A stretch of DNA of 20,589 nt from NCBI GenBank assembly GCA_046734455.1, contig JBKPRJ010000062.1:1-20589 (forward strand), written 5' to 3'. Below the pieces are notes generated by a model. That model saw only the letters and a program-made list of their open reading frames with translations, had not been told where the DNA came from and ran no database searches. This document shows, piece after piece, positions 1 to 7,484 of the stretch (its first letter is position 1; each line of letters starts with the position of its first letter). The stretch comes from DATEOR01 sp046734455 (lineage in GTDB: Bacteria; Actinomycetota; Thermoleophilia; Gaiellales; Gaiellaceae). The translations under genes were made by a program, and so were the position numbers.

Positions 1-695
1 AACACGAGGAAGAGATAGTTCTGTGCGTTGCGTAGCGTTTGTCGTGCGCGTTCGCGCGTGAGCGCCAGCGCCACGAAGACAGGGAGCACGAAGAACGCCG
101 CGATACCGGGCTTCACGAAGATGGCGGCGCCCGCCAGCGCGCCTGCGACGAGCAGCCGCCCGCTCGTCGGTTGTTCGTGGTGCCGCACCACGGCGAAAAG
201 CGCGGCAACGAGGAGCATGATCATGAGCGGATCGGGTTGAAAGCTCGTGCTCGCGACGAGAGGGAACGGGAAAAAGAGATAAACGAGGGCGCCGAGCGCA
301 GCGGCCCACGCATGCGCAAACCGTCTGGCGAGCAGGTAGACGAAGATGCCACCCGCGATCCAGAAGACCGACGCGAGCAGGCGCGGTATCCAGATCCGTT
401 CACCTCCGACGACTCGATACGCAGTCGCGGCGACGAACTCCATCATCGGCAACTCGAGCTGCGGCTCCTGGTCGAAGTTAACCTCCGCCACTCGCTTCTG
501 CCACTCGGGCGCATCCGTGTCGCGGACGTAGTACCAGCGAGCCAGTGTGAGAGCGTGGTACTGGCGTGCCGACGCGAAGTCCATCGGCGCCGCGGTGATG
601 TGACCCCACCTGGCAGCCACTGCGAGCGCGGCAATAGTCAGTCCGATGAGAATGAGCGCCGGTACCCGGAGCTCTGGCCGCTGAGCTCGATGCAT
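1..695 (-). CDS. GT39/ArnT-like membrane glycosyltransferase, C-terminus beyond window edge
   Basis: Reading the reverse strand from the ATG at 695 gives 231 codons open to base 1, so the gene is incomplete at its C-terminus. The protein starts MHRAQRPEL and enters a hydrophobic segment (about residues 10-27). A soluble extracytoplasmic loop follows with an acidic Asp (PMDFASARQYH) and the stretch EPQLELPMMEF before WIPRLLASVFW. This loop arrangement is typical of PMT_2/GT39 (ArnT-like) enzymes, which transfer sugar from a polyprenyl-phosphate donor on the outer face of the membrane. Several further transmembrane segments follow. Several in-frame GTG codons lie upstream (nearest at 707), so the start is uncertain, and no clear ribosome site decides it. 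It is divergent from the double-GtrA gene. The donor and acceptor cannot be told from sequence. Confidence 0.8.
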   Translation of the reverse strand, partial: MHRAQRPELRVPALILIGLTIAALAVAARWGHITAAPMDFASARQYHALTLARWYYVRDTDAPEWQKRVAEVNFDQEPQLELPMMEFVAATAYRVVGGERIWIPRLLASVFWIAGGIFVYLLARRFAHAWAAALGALVYLFFPFPLVASTSFQPDPLMIMLLVAALFAVVRHHEQPTSGRLLVAGALAGAAIFVKPGIAAFFVLPVFVALALTRERARQTLRNAQNYLFLV

Positions 696-849
696 CCCCT
701 GCGTCACAGGGTAACCGGAAGCTTCGTCCACGCAAACGGACACCCGAGGTGCCGTCAGCGATCAGGGAGGTCGGTTCTCTCCTTGTAATCGCCTTCGTCT
801 CGACAAGAATGAGGACGTGGCAGGAGAGGGGCTTGCTGAGGAGGCCGGC
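696..849. promoter_or_regulatory. Divergent intergenic region, probable promoters for both flanking genes
   Basis: This gap of about 150 bases separates the left membrane glycosyltransferase (minus) from the GtrA-type gene (plus). Because the genes diverge, promoters for both directions are expected here. I see no convincing -35/-10 pair, operator palindrome or riboswitch, so this is an inference from layout only. The plus-strand ribosome site lies at its right end. Confidence 0.35.
839..844 (+). promoter_or_regulatory. Shine-Dalgarno site deciding the GTG start at 850
   Basis: A perfect AGGAGG lies 5 nt before the GTG at 850. The alternative starts, GTG at 817 and ATG at 934, have no comparably placed site. 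This is the main reason the GtrA-type gene is started at 850. Confidence 0.65.
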
Positions 850-1941
850 GTGACGGGATCGTCGCGGGACGGCTGCCACGACGGTTTGCAACGCGAACCG
901 AACGAACCGACCGCCGCGGGCGGAGCCGTAGGCATGCGTGCGCGCACCCGGCGGCTGGTGTGGGCCAAGACGCTTCAGGTGCGACGCTTCGCTGCGGTGG
1001 GGGTGGTCAACACGCTCGTCGACTACCTCCTGTTCGTAGCCCTCACGAAGCTCTTCCGAATCCCCCTGGACTGGGTGTGGATCGCCAAGGTCGCCTCCGG
1101 CACCGTGGCGATCTCGATCAGCTTCTACCTGAATCGCACATGGGTCTTTCGATCAGGGCGCGCCCGATGGGGTCAAGCGGCCAGGTTCATCGCCGCGACA
1201 TTCGTCGGCGTGTACCTGATCCAGACATCACTCACCCAGTTCTTCGTCAGCTACCGCCCGGGACTTGGCAAAGCCCTCTATGCCTTCCTCGACGACATCG
1301 GGCTGGCGGACGCATTCCCGGCTGTTTTCACCGAACCGCTGGCCATCAAGACCGTAGCTTTCGTGCTCGCCACCTCGGTCTCCATGACCTTCAACTTCCT
1401 CGCCTACCGGTTCTGGGTCTTCCCCGCGGAGTCCGAGCGTGTTCGGTTGAGGCTCCGTCGCGATCGGCCGGAATCTCGCGACAACGCGGTTGCTGGCTCG
1501 AGCTCCCATGGCTTGGAGAACGAGTCGTCGTCCTCCTGGCGCGGCTCGAACGACTCCCTGCGCGACCAAGGGACGCGGTTCCTCCTCGCGGGCGGAGCAA
1601 TGGCCATCTTTTACCTCGGCCTCACCTCGCTTCTCACCCTTGCCGGCGTTCCTTTTCAGCTCGCTCTGATCCTCGGCTTTGTCGCCAATGTGGCGCTTCA
1701 CTTCACGCTTCAACGTGTCTTCGTGTGGCCTCAGCGCCAGGAGTACGCTCTCGCATTGCACGAGCAGCTTTGGCGGTATCTGCCTCTCGTCGTCGCCCAA
1801 TACGCATTGACCGTTGCAGCGACGGCCACATTGCCGGGTTGGCTCGGCCTGCCCGTACTGCTCGTCTTCGTTGGAATAACTGTCTCCTTTACGGTGTTCA
1901 ACTTTCTCTTTTTTCGTGTGCGCATCTTTCACGTGCACTGA
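850..1941 (+). CDS. Double GtrA-domain membrane protein (putative lipid-linked sugar flippase)
   Basis: This 363-residue protein contains two GtrA-family (PF04138-type) domains in tandem. The first spans about residues 46-192 and the second about 240-361, joined by a Ser/Arg-rich hydrophilic linker of about 45 residues. Each copy shows the family pattern: a hydrophobic pair, then NRTWVF or QRVFVW, a second hydrophobic pair, and a closing aromatic/basic box (FNFLAYRFWVF and FNFLFFRVRIF). GtrA proteins are usually single-domain with about 120 residues and four membrane helices, and are thought to move polyprenyl-phosphate sugars across the membrane. The first copy has an enlarged loop of about 30 residues between its third and fourth helices. 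A natural partner is the GtrB-like GT2 at 4670-5605. The GTG start is chosen for its AGGAGG; 817 or 934 remain possible. Confidence 0.85.
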   Translation: MTGSSRDGCHDGLQREPNEPTAAGGAVGMRARTRRLVWAKTLQVRRFAAVGVVNTLVDYLLFVALTKLFRIPLDWVWIAKVASGTVAISISFYLNRTWVFRSGRARWGQAARFIAATFVGVYLIQTSLTQFFVSYRPGLGKALYAFLDDIGLADAFPAVFTEPLAIKTVAFVLATSVSMTFNFLAYRFWVFPAESERVRLRLRRDRPESRDNAVAGSSSHGLENESSSSWRGSNDSLRDQGTRFLLAGGAMAIFYLGLTSLLTLAGVPFQLALILGFVANVALHFTLQRVFVWPQRQEYALALHEQLWRYLPLVVAQYALTVAATATLPGWLGLPVLLVFVGITVSFTVFNFLFFRVRIFHVH

Positions 1942-1959
1942 GTCGCCGGCGAGCGAGCG

Positions 1960-2994
1960 GTGGCCGACGTGAACGACACGGCGGAACCCCTGCGCCTTGT
2001 CGTCGTCGGATGCGGCCTGACCGGAAACAAACGGCTCGAAGCTATTGGCCGACTCGAGGCCGCGAGGCTTGCGGCAACAATCGATCCCCACCGTACGCCG
2101 GTGAGCGCGACCGGCGCTCCTCATTACCGGGGGCTCGACGAGATCTCACCTGACTCGTACGACGCCGCTGTCATCTCGGTCCCGCACGATGTCGCTCCGC
2201 AACTGATCGAAACGGTTCTTTCTGCAGGCAAACCCGTTCTTGTCGAAAAGCCATTTGCCACATCGTCCGAAGTTGCGCGTCGGCTCGAGCTGCTGGCGAG
2301 CAAGCTTTCCGCCCCGAGCTTCGTCGGCTACAACTATCGCTTCCTGCCGACCGTGGAGGCTGTGGTGAAAAGCGCTCTGGACGGCCGCCTGGGGAAGCTC
2401 CGCAGCATCGACCTCCTCCTCGGGCATGGAGGCCATCCCGACTCCGCGAAGGAATGGAAGCTGGATCTCGATCGCGCGGGCGGTGGAGTCCTCCTCGACC
2501 CGGGCGTCCATCTCCTCGACCTGCTTCTCCAAGTCGCGCCGGACGTGTCCTGCGGTGCGGTCGAGGCGACGCGGGGCTTCTGGGGAACTGGTGTCGAGGA
2601 GGATGTCGCGTTGGTCTTCCGGAGCGAATCGCTTCTCATAACGTTGCGCGTCTCTCATATCCGGTGGATCAACACGTTTCGCATGGAGGTCTTCGGTGAA
2701 GAGGCGTATTCCATCGCCGAGGGGAGGGGCGGGAACTACGGCCCGATGACGGTTCGGTTCGGGCAGCGATGGGGGTGGTCGGACGGAGGCGGCTTGACGC
2801 AGCCGGAGTCCGAGACGGTTCAGGAGTTCGGGGCGGACGACACGAGCTTCCAGAGCGAGCTCTCCGAGGTCATCGACCTCTGGCGTAAGGGTGAGGGCGT
2901 GAACGGTTGGCCCCATCCAGCCTCTTTTCGAGAGGCCCGCGCTGTGATCGAGCTCCTCGAGGCGCTCTACGCGCGTATGGGGCTTCCGGCGTAG
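1960..2994 (+). CDS. Gfo/Idh/MocA-family NAD(P)-dependent sugar oxidoreductase
   Basis: The 344-residue protein has an N-terminal Rossmann fold with GCGLTG at residues 17-22. It carries the family EKP motif at 96-98, whose Lys97 is the usual catalytic/cofactor lysine. YNYRF lies at 124-128, and DPGVH at 180-184 supplies the conserved Asp and His of the substrate domain. Length is normal for the family. Members oxidise or reduce sugars, inositols or nucleotide-sugars; within a glycan locus a nucleotide-sugar or sugar-phosphate substrate is likely but unproven. It starts at GTG 18 nt after the GtrA gene stop, with only a weak purine-rich leader, and probably shares its transcript. Its TAG stop is 3 nt from the stop of the convergent epimerase gene, leaving no room for a terminator between them. 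Confidence 0.87.
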   Translation: MADVNDTAEPLRLVVVGCGLTGNKRLEAIGRLEAARLAATIDPHRTPVSATGAPHYRGLDEISPDSYDAAVISVPHDVAPQLIETVLSAGKPVLVEKPFATSSEVARRLELLASKLSAPSFVGYNYRFLPTVEAVVKSALDGRLGKLRSIDLLLGHGGHPDSAKEWKLDLDRAGGGVLLDPGVHLLDLLLQVAPDVSCGAVEATRGFWGTGVEEDVALVFRSESLLITLRVSHIRWINTFRMEVFGEEAYSIAEGRGGNYGPMTVRFGQRWGWSDGGGLTQPESETVQEFGADDTSFQSELSEVIDLWRKGEGVNGWPHPASFREARAVIELLEALYARMGLPA

Positions 2995-2997
2995 CCG

Positions 2998-3960
2998 TCA
3001 TCGGGCTTCCGCCCGGTTCGCTTCGGCGAGATTCGCATCGATCGACGCCACGATCGCTTCCCGAGATCCGTACGCACAGCGCCAGCCTCGCGCGGCAAGC
3101 TTGCTGCAGTCGAGACGTACGATCGGAACGTCGCCTTTCCATCCGCGGTCGCCGCCCGCGTAGGAGTACGGCACCTTTCCGAGCCCCATCCGTTCGACGA
3201 CGAGATCTGCGATCTCGGCGACGGTGATGTAGTCGCCCGTTCCGACGTTGAAGATTTCGAATCTCTTCGACTGCTGCTCGGTGAGCAGCATCATCGCGGC
3301 GACGACATCCAAGACGTGGATGTACGACTTGCTCTGGCTTCCGTCACCGAGAATCTCGAGTCGCGACCGGTCGTGGAGCAGTCGGCGCACGAAGTCGTAC
3401 GTGATCCCGTGCGTCTGGCGAGCACCGACGACGTTCGCGAGCCGCAGCACCACTGCATCGACGTCGAACATATGCGCGTAGGCGGCGATCATTCCCTCGG
3501 ATGCCAGCTTGCTCGCGCCGTAGGTCGAAATGGGGATCAGCGGCCCGAACTCCTCGTCGACCGCGGTCTCGCCCTGGTCTCCGTACACGCCCGATCCCGA
3601 GGTGTACGTGATCCGGGACACGCTGTTCATGCGCATCGCCTCGAGGACGTTGTGCGTGAGATACGTCCCGTGCCAGAAGTCGACTGCCGGATCGGAGATC
3701 GCGCGTGCGATATCCGGATTCGACGCGAGAAGAAACACGTGGTCGCATCCCCGCATCGCCGCCGTGAGTTCGTCCAAGTCCTCGATGTCACCTATGTGGA
3801 GCCGTAGCCGGTCGTGCTCCGCGACGCGTGCGAGGCGCGACACCGTGCCGGACGTCAGGTTGTCGAACACGACGACGTCCGTGTCCGGGCTACCGAGGAG
3901 TGCCTCCACCAGATGGCTCCCGATAAAGCCGGCTCCTCCGGCCACGAATGCTCGGGTCAT
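2998..3960 (-). CDS. NAD-dependent nucleotide-sugar epimerase (extended SDR, GalE-like)
   Basis: The 320-residue protein begins with the NAD motif GGAGFIG (residues 8-14), an Asp at 33 for the cofactor ribose, and the catalytic pair in YGASK (Tyr147, Lys151), preceded by TSGSGVYG (120-127). It lacks the TDE-type triad of 4,6-dehydratases, so a 4-epimerase or related C-epimerase of a UDP- or GDP-sugar fits better. LRLANVVG and the later SYIHVLDV are typical substrate-domain boxes of GalE-like enzymes. The ATG overlaps the stop of the upstream nucleotidyltransferase as ATGA, indicating translational coupling. It is the last gene of the long minus-strand run. The substrate could be the NDP-heptose made by its neighbours, or an ordinary UDP-hexose; sequence alone cannot decide. 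Confidence 0.87.
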   Translation of the reverse strand: MTRAFVAGGAGFIGSHLVEALLGSPDTDVVVFDNLTSGTVSRLARVAEHDRLRLHIGDIEDLDELTAAMRGCDHVFLLASNPDIARAISDPAVDFWHGTYLTHNVLEAMRMNSVSRITYTSGSGVYGDQGETAVDEEFGPLIPISTYGASKLASEGMIAAYAHMFDVDAVVLRLANVVGARQTHGITYDFVRRLLHDRSRLEILGDGSQSKSYIHVLDVVAAMMLLTEQQSKRFEIFNVGTGDYITVAEIADLVVERMGLGKVPYSYAGGDRGWKGDVPIVRLDCSKLAARGWRCAYGSREAIVASIDANLAEANRAEAR

Positions 3961-4673
3961 CGCAGACGAGACCTCCCCTGGCGGCGGAGGAAGGCATCGG
4001 TCTCGGCAAGGGACTCCGGCCGGCCGATCTCGTAGAAACGCTGCTTTGCCTCATGGCCATAGAGTTCACCCTTCTCGGCAAGGCGCGCGTAGAGCGAAGA
4101 GAGGTCTCGATCCGGCGCCGGCACATGGTCGAGCGCTCGGGCCATCAGTCCCCCGAGGCCGTAGTCGATCCATCGCATTGCCGGCGTCCGGGATGTCTTG
4201 TCGTGGGCAATCACGCGATGGTTCTCATACACCGTGTTCGACGTATCCCACTGTCCGTCGTTGCGCAAGACGACCATGAGGCCCAGGCATCCGCTCCTCT
4301 CCCACTCACCGGCCGCCGCACGGTAGTCGAGGCGCAGATAGGTGTCACCATAGAGGACGAGGAAGCGCTCCCCGAGAAGGTGTCGAGCCCGTCGGATGGC
4401 TCCCAGAGTCCCGTCCAGCCCGGGCGCGTCGAAGCTGTATTCGATCCTCAGTCCGAAGCGCTCAGAGCCAACGCGCTCCCGAATGCGCTCGCCCAGGTAC
4501 CCGACGCACACGACGATGCGTTTCGCGCCATGCTGAGAGAGCAGCCTGAGCTGATGAAAGAGGAAAGGCTCTCCGGCGAGCTCGAGAAGCGGCTTGGGAA
4601 CGTCCGTCACGAGTTTGCCGAGCCGCTCCCCGCGTCCCCCCGCGAGGATGCAGACGGTCGGCAGCTCGGTCAC
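3957..4673 (-). CDS. Sugar-1-phosphate nucleotidyltransferase (HddC-like)
   Basis: This 238-residue protein is a single NTP_transferase domain. It shows the nucleotide loop LAGGRGERL (residues 10-18), the lysine of VPKPLL (25-30), GTLGAI (88-93) and the metal-binding Asp in LYGD (107-110). Length matches HddC and RmlA/RfbF-like enzymes without an extra C-terminal domain. It would couple a sugar 1-phosphate to a nucleotide. With a heptose kinase, a GmhB-like phosphatase and a SIS isomerase in the same run, the best guess is D-glycero-D-manno-heptose 1-phosphate guanylyltransferase, as in the GDP-heptose pathway. Nucleotide choice (GTP, ATP, CTP or UTP) cannot be read reliably. Its GTG start overlaps the stop of the GT2 upstream as GTGA, and its stop overlaps the epimerase ATG. 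Confidence 0.85.
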   Translation of the reverse strand: MTELPTVCILAGGRGERLGKLVTDVPKPLLELAGEPFLFHQLRLLSQHGAKRIVVCVGYLGERIRERVGSERFGLRIEYSFDAPGLDGTLGAIRRARHLLGERFLVLYGDTYLRLDYRAAAGEWERSGCLGLMVVLRNDGQWDTSNTVYENHRVIAHDKTSRTPAMRWIDYGLGGLMARALDHVPAPDRDLSSLYARLAEKGELYGHEAKQRFYEIGRPESLAETDAFLRRQGRSRLR

Positions 4674-5605
4674 TCGCCGTCGGGGAAGCCGCGGCGCGAC
4701 TCCACGATGTACTTTGGCCGCCGCCGGACCTCGTCGTAAATCCTGCCGACGTACTCTCCCATCACGCCGAGCGACAGCATCTGAATGCCGCTGAAGAAGG
4801 CAACAACAATCACGATCGTCGGATTCCCGATGGGGAACGGATACCCCGAGACCTTCATGATGAAGTACGTGAGCGCGAGCAGGAAGGCGAGCAATGAGAT
4901 GCCGATTCCCAAAAGCGAGATCACCTGAAGCGGATATCGTGAGAAGCCCACGATGCCGTTGAGCCCGATCACCACCGAACCGGTGAAGCGGTTGTACTTG
5001 CTCGCTCCTGCGTGACGAGCGCCGCGGTCGTACGGGACTGCGGCCTGCCGGAAGCCGACGAGCCCGACGAGCCCGCGCAGAAAGCCGTGCGACTCCGGGA
5101 GCGCGCAGACGTGGTCCACGACCCGACGGCTCATCAGTCGAAACTCACCCGTGTTGGGCGGAATCTCGACCTCCGAAATCCTGGAAAGCGCGCGGTAGCC
5201 GACCGCGGCCACGACTCGTTTCGGAAGCGTTTCTCCGTGACGCGACCGTCTCTGTGCGTAGACGACATCGAAGCCCTGGCGCCACGTCTCCACAAGCTCG
5301 AGAATGAGCTCCGGGGGATCCTGCATGTCGCAGTCGATGACGATTACTGCATCGCCTGACGAGGCTTCCATCCCCGCGAGAATCGCCATCGGCTGGCCGA
5401 AGCGCCGAGAGAACCTGAGCATTCGGACTCGGCTGTCACGTCCGCAGAGTGAGTCGATGAGCTCCTCGGTGCGATCAGTGGAGGGATCGACGCTGAACAC
5501 GATTTCCCAATCCTCGCCCGTCGCGTCGAGAACGCCGGCCAGGCGGTCGTAGATCGGCTCGATGTTTTCCTCTTCGTTCCGGACCGGGATGACGACGCTC
5601 AGCAT
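4670..5605 (-). CDS. GtrB/ArnC-like polyprenyl-phosphate glycosyltransferase (GT2)
   Basis: The 311-residue protein has an N-terminal GT-A domain starting MLSVVIPVRNEEENI, with the divalent-metal motif DCDMQDPPE at residues 91-99. Two C-terminal transmembrane helices follow (about 227-250 and 263-285), ending in GEYVGRIYDEVRRRP (283-297). This is the layout of GtrB, ArnC and DPM-type enzymes, which move a sugar from a nucleotide donor to undecaprenyl or decaprenyl phosphate on the cytoplasmic face. Residues 192-205, ending ASKYN, are also typical. The usual DDGS near residue 40 reads VDPSTD, a mild variant. It starts at ATG 2 nt after the SDR stop and ends overlapping the nucleotidyltransferase start. 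A functional pairing with the double-GtrA protein is likely. Confidence 0.9.
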   Translation of the reverse strand: MLSVVIPVRNEEENIEPIYDRLAGVLDATGEDWEIVFSVDPSTDRTEELIDSLCGRDSRVRMLRFSRRFGQPMAILAGMEASSGDAVIVIDCDMQDPPELILELVETWRQGFDVVYAQRRSRHGETLPKRVVAAVGYRALSRISEVEIPPNTGEFRLMSRRVVDHVCALPESHGFLRGLVGLVGFRQAAVPYDRGARHAGASKYNRFTGSVVIGLNGIVGFSRYPLQVISLLGIGISLLAFLLALTYFIMKVSGYPFPIGNPTIVIVVAFFSGIQMLSLGVMGEYVGRIYDEVRRRPKYIVESRRGFPDGE

Positions 5606-5607
5606 CT

Positions 5608-6483
5608 CTACGCGGCGCCTTCGCGTGCCGAAGAAGCGAAGGCCCTGCCGTCGATTCTGCGGATCGTGGCGAGATCCTGATCGCTCGCGAGACGCTTGTG
5701 AAAGTCAGCGTCCCGCCAGGGGTCCCATTGGGCGGATACGAGCTTCCCCGTGAAAGGGACGCCCTCGAGGAGCATGCAGACGAGGTGAGCGGCCTCAAAT
5801 GCCGGAAAACCTCCGTCCGCGAGCTCGTGCCGAGTCCGTTCGTAGTAGTCGTCGCCCGCGGCTGACGGTCCTGCGGCGAGCGTCGCCTCATGGATGCTCG
5901 TCGCGACGAAGCCGGGGGCCACGCAGTTCACTCGAATCCCTTCCGGCGCCATTGCGTGCGCCAGATTCTCGGTCAGGCGTGCGACGGCCGCCTTCGAGGA
6001 CGCATACGCGTCGTAGCGCGGGAGCGGTGATGATGCGCCACCACCTCCGAAGGTGACGATCGATCCCTTCCCGGCGCGCAAAGCCGGAAGGCACGAATGG
6101 ACGGCGAGGTAGGTACCGAGCAGGTTGATCTCGATCGTCCGCTGGAAGGCGGAGGGCCGGTACGACCCGATCGGCCCCACGGGGTCGAGGACGGCAGCAG
6201 CCGTCACGAGGCCTGCGAGCTCGTCGAGGTCTCTGAAGTGGCGGCGCCAGGCGGCTTCGTCGCTCACGTCGAACGCGAGCCAGCGATGGCCCTCTCCCGC
6301 GAGCGAGGCGCTCGCTTCCTTCAAGGCGGCGGCTTTGCGGGCTACCAGAACGAGCCGCGCCCCGCGCTCCGCGAGGGCCCGCGCGCTCTCGAGCCCGATC
6401 CCGCGTGAGCCGCCGGTGACGACGACGAGCCTGCCTGCCAGCGCCCCCCGTTTTTCTCCCGGCGTCGGCGGCGCGTCGTTCAC
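5608..6483 (-). CDS. Classical SDR-family oxidoreductase with altered catalytic-serine site
   Basis: This 291-residue protein is a short-chain dehydrogenase/reductase. It has the cofactor loop TGGSRGIG (residues 23-30), an Asp at 72 after the fourth strand, Asn120 in IEINLLG, and the catalytic YASSK (Tyr160, Lys164). The usual Ser 13-14 residues before the Tyr is missing: that stretch reads FGGGGASS, with glycines at 146-149 and the nearest serines at 151-152. The VNCVAPG box after it is normal. The C-terminus is about 40 residues longer than a minimal SDR. Its GTG overlaps the heptose-kinase stop as GTGA, so it is co-translated with the sugar pathway and may act on an activated sugar or a sugar phosphate. 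The real substrate is unknown. Confidence 0.85.
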   Translation of the reverse strand: MNDAPPTPGEKRGALAGRLVVVTGGSRGIGLESARALAERGARLVLVARKAAALKEASASLAGEGHRWLAFDVSDEAAWRRHFRDLDELAGLVTAAAVLDPVGPIGSYRPSAFQRTIEINLLGTYLAVHSCLPALRAGKGSIVTFGGGGASSPLPRYDAYASSKAAVARLTENLAHAMAPEGIRVNCVAPGFVATSIHEATLAAGPSAAGDDYYERTRHELADGGFPAFEAAHLVCMLLEGVPFTGKLVSAQWDPWRDADFHKRLASDQDLATIRRIDGRAFASSAREGAA

Positions 6484-7466
6484 GCGTACACCGTCGCATG
6501 GGCACCGCCGAACTCGAAGCTGAAACCAAGCTCGGGCGCACCGGCGGCTGCCATCGCTTGCCGAGTATCGGACGGATTGCTCGCGTAGAGAAGCAGGAAG
6601 CCGCCGCCGCCCGCGCCTACGACCTTCCCTCCGATGACTCCGCTTCGGCGCGCGAGCGTGTAGAGCATGTCGATGCGCTCCGACGTCATGCCAGGAGAAC
6701 GCTTTCGCTTGTTCTCCCAGTGTTCGTGCATGAGCTCGGCATATGCCTCGAGGTCTCCTGCCAGGAGCAGATCGCGGCTGAGGTAGCCCATTCGTTTGGT
6801 CTCGTGGAGATTGTCGAACATCGCGTCATCGCCGCTCCGTGACCGGCTGTCCTGATCTCTCAGGAGTTCGTAGCCCGACCGCGTCTCGCCTGTGTAGAAG
6901 AGAAGCAGGTTGTTGTGCAATCGGCGAAGCGTTTCCTCGTGCAACTCGAGCGGATCGACTCGGACGGTTCCGCTGCGCTCGAAGGTGTACGCACAGATTC
7001 CGCCGTGCGCGGCGACGTACTGATCCTGCTTCCCCACCGGCTCGCTGAGGATGTCGATTTCGATCTCGCAGGCGGCCTCCGCCAGCGGTGCAGCTGCAAT
7101 CGACGTCGACCGCGCCTGTGCGAGAGCCTTCAAGAGACAGACGGTGAACGCTCCGGAAGACCCCAATCCGGTGGAGGCGGGAACGTCGGCGACCGAGGCA
7201 ATCTCGAGTGGATCCCCGCGCCAGTGCCGCAGGAGTGATTCGCGCAAGATCGGATGCTGGATCTGGGACGGGTGGTCGACGTCCTCCGACTGCTGGTAGC
7301 GCATCCGGTACGTCCGTTGAAACACCGTGTGCACGAGCATGTAGACGTACTTGTCGATCGCGCCCGCGACGAGGAACCCCTCATGGTTCTCGTAGTAGGA
7401 GGGGAGGTCGGTTCCCCCACCACCGAGGGAAACGCGCAGCGGCGCTCTACTGAAGATGACGCTCAT
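6480..7466 (-). CDS. hddA: GHMP-family heptose 7-phosphate kinase (HddA-like)
   Basis: The 328-residue protein shows the three GHMP kinase motifs in order. They are RAPLRVSLGGGGTDLPSYY (residues 7-25), the ATP loop PASTGLGSSGAFTV (96-109) and the C-terminal GGKVVGAGGGGF (279-290). Asp148 in GKQDQY is the likely catalytic base. The N-terminal GGGGTDLPSYY and AIDKY are characteristic of D-glycero-D-manno-heptose 7-phosphate kinases and the related sugar kinases used for GDP-fucose salvage. The adjoining GmhB-like phosphatase, SIS isomerase and nucleotidyltransferase favour the heptose role: phosphorylation of heptose 7-phosphate at C1. It starts at ATG 18 nt after the transaldolase stop and overlaps the SDR start by 4 nt. 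L-fucokinase-like activity is the main alternative. Confidence 0.88.
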   Translation of the reverse strand: MSVIFSRAPLRVSLGGGGTDLPSYYENHEGFLVAGAIDKYVYMLVHTVFQRTYRMRYQQSEDVDHPSQIQHPILRESLLRHWRGDPLEIASVADVPASTGLGSSGAFTVCLLKALAQARSTSIAAAPLAEAACEIEIDILSEPVGKQDQYVAAHGGICAYTFERSGTVRVDPLELHEETLRRLHNNLLLFYTGETRSGYELLRDQDSRSRSGDDAMFDNLHETKRMGYLSRDLLLAGDLEAYAELMHEHWENKRKRSPGMTSERIDMLYTLARRSGVIGGKVVGAGGGGFLLLYASNPSDTRQAMAAAGAPELGFSFEFGGAHATVYA

Positions 7467-7484
7467 TCCGCCGCAGTCTTCCGT

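Noticed and set aside
39..788. A 249-codon plus-strand frame at the left edge
   Set aside because: The minus strand encodes a clear GT39-like membrane protein here; the plus-strand product is Arg/Glu-rich with no family resemblance.
696..849. Possible riboswitch or small RNA in the left divergent gap
   Set aside because: I could not find a paired structure or terminator by eye; a covariance-model search would be needed to claim anything.
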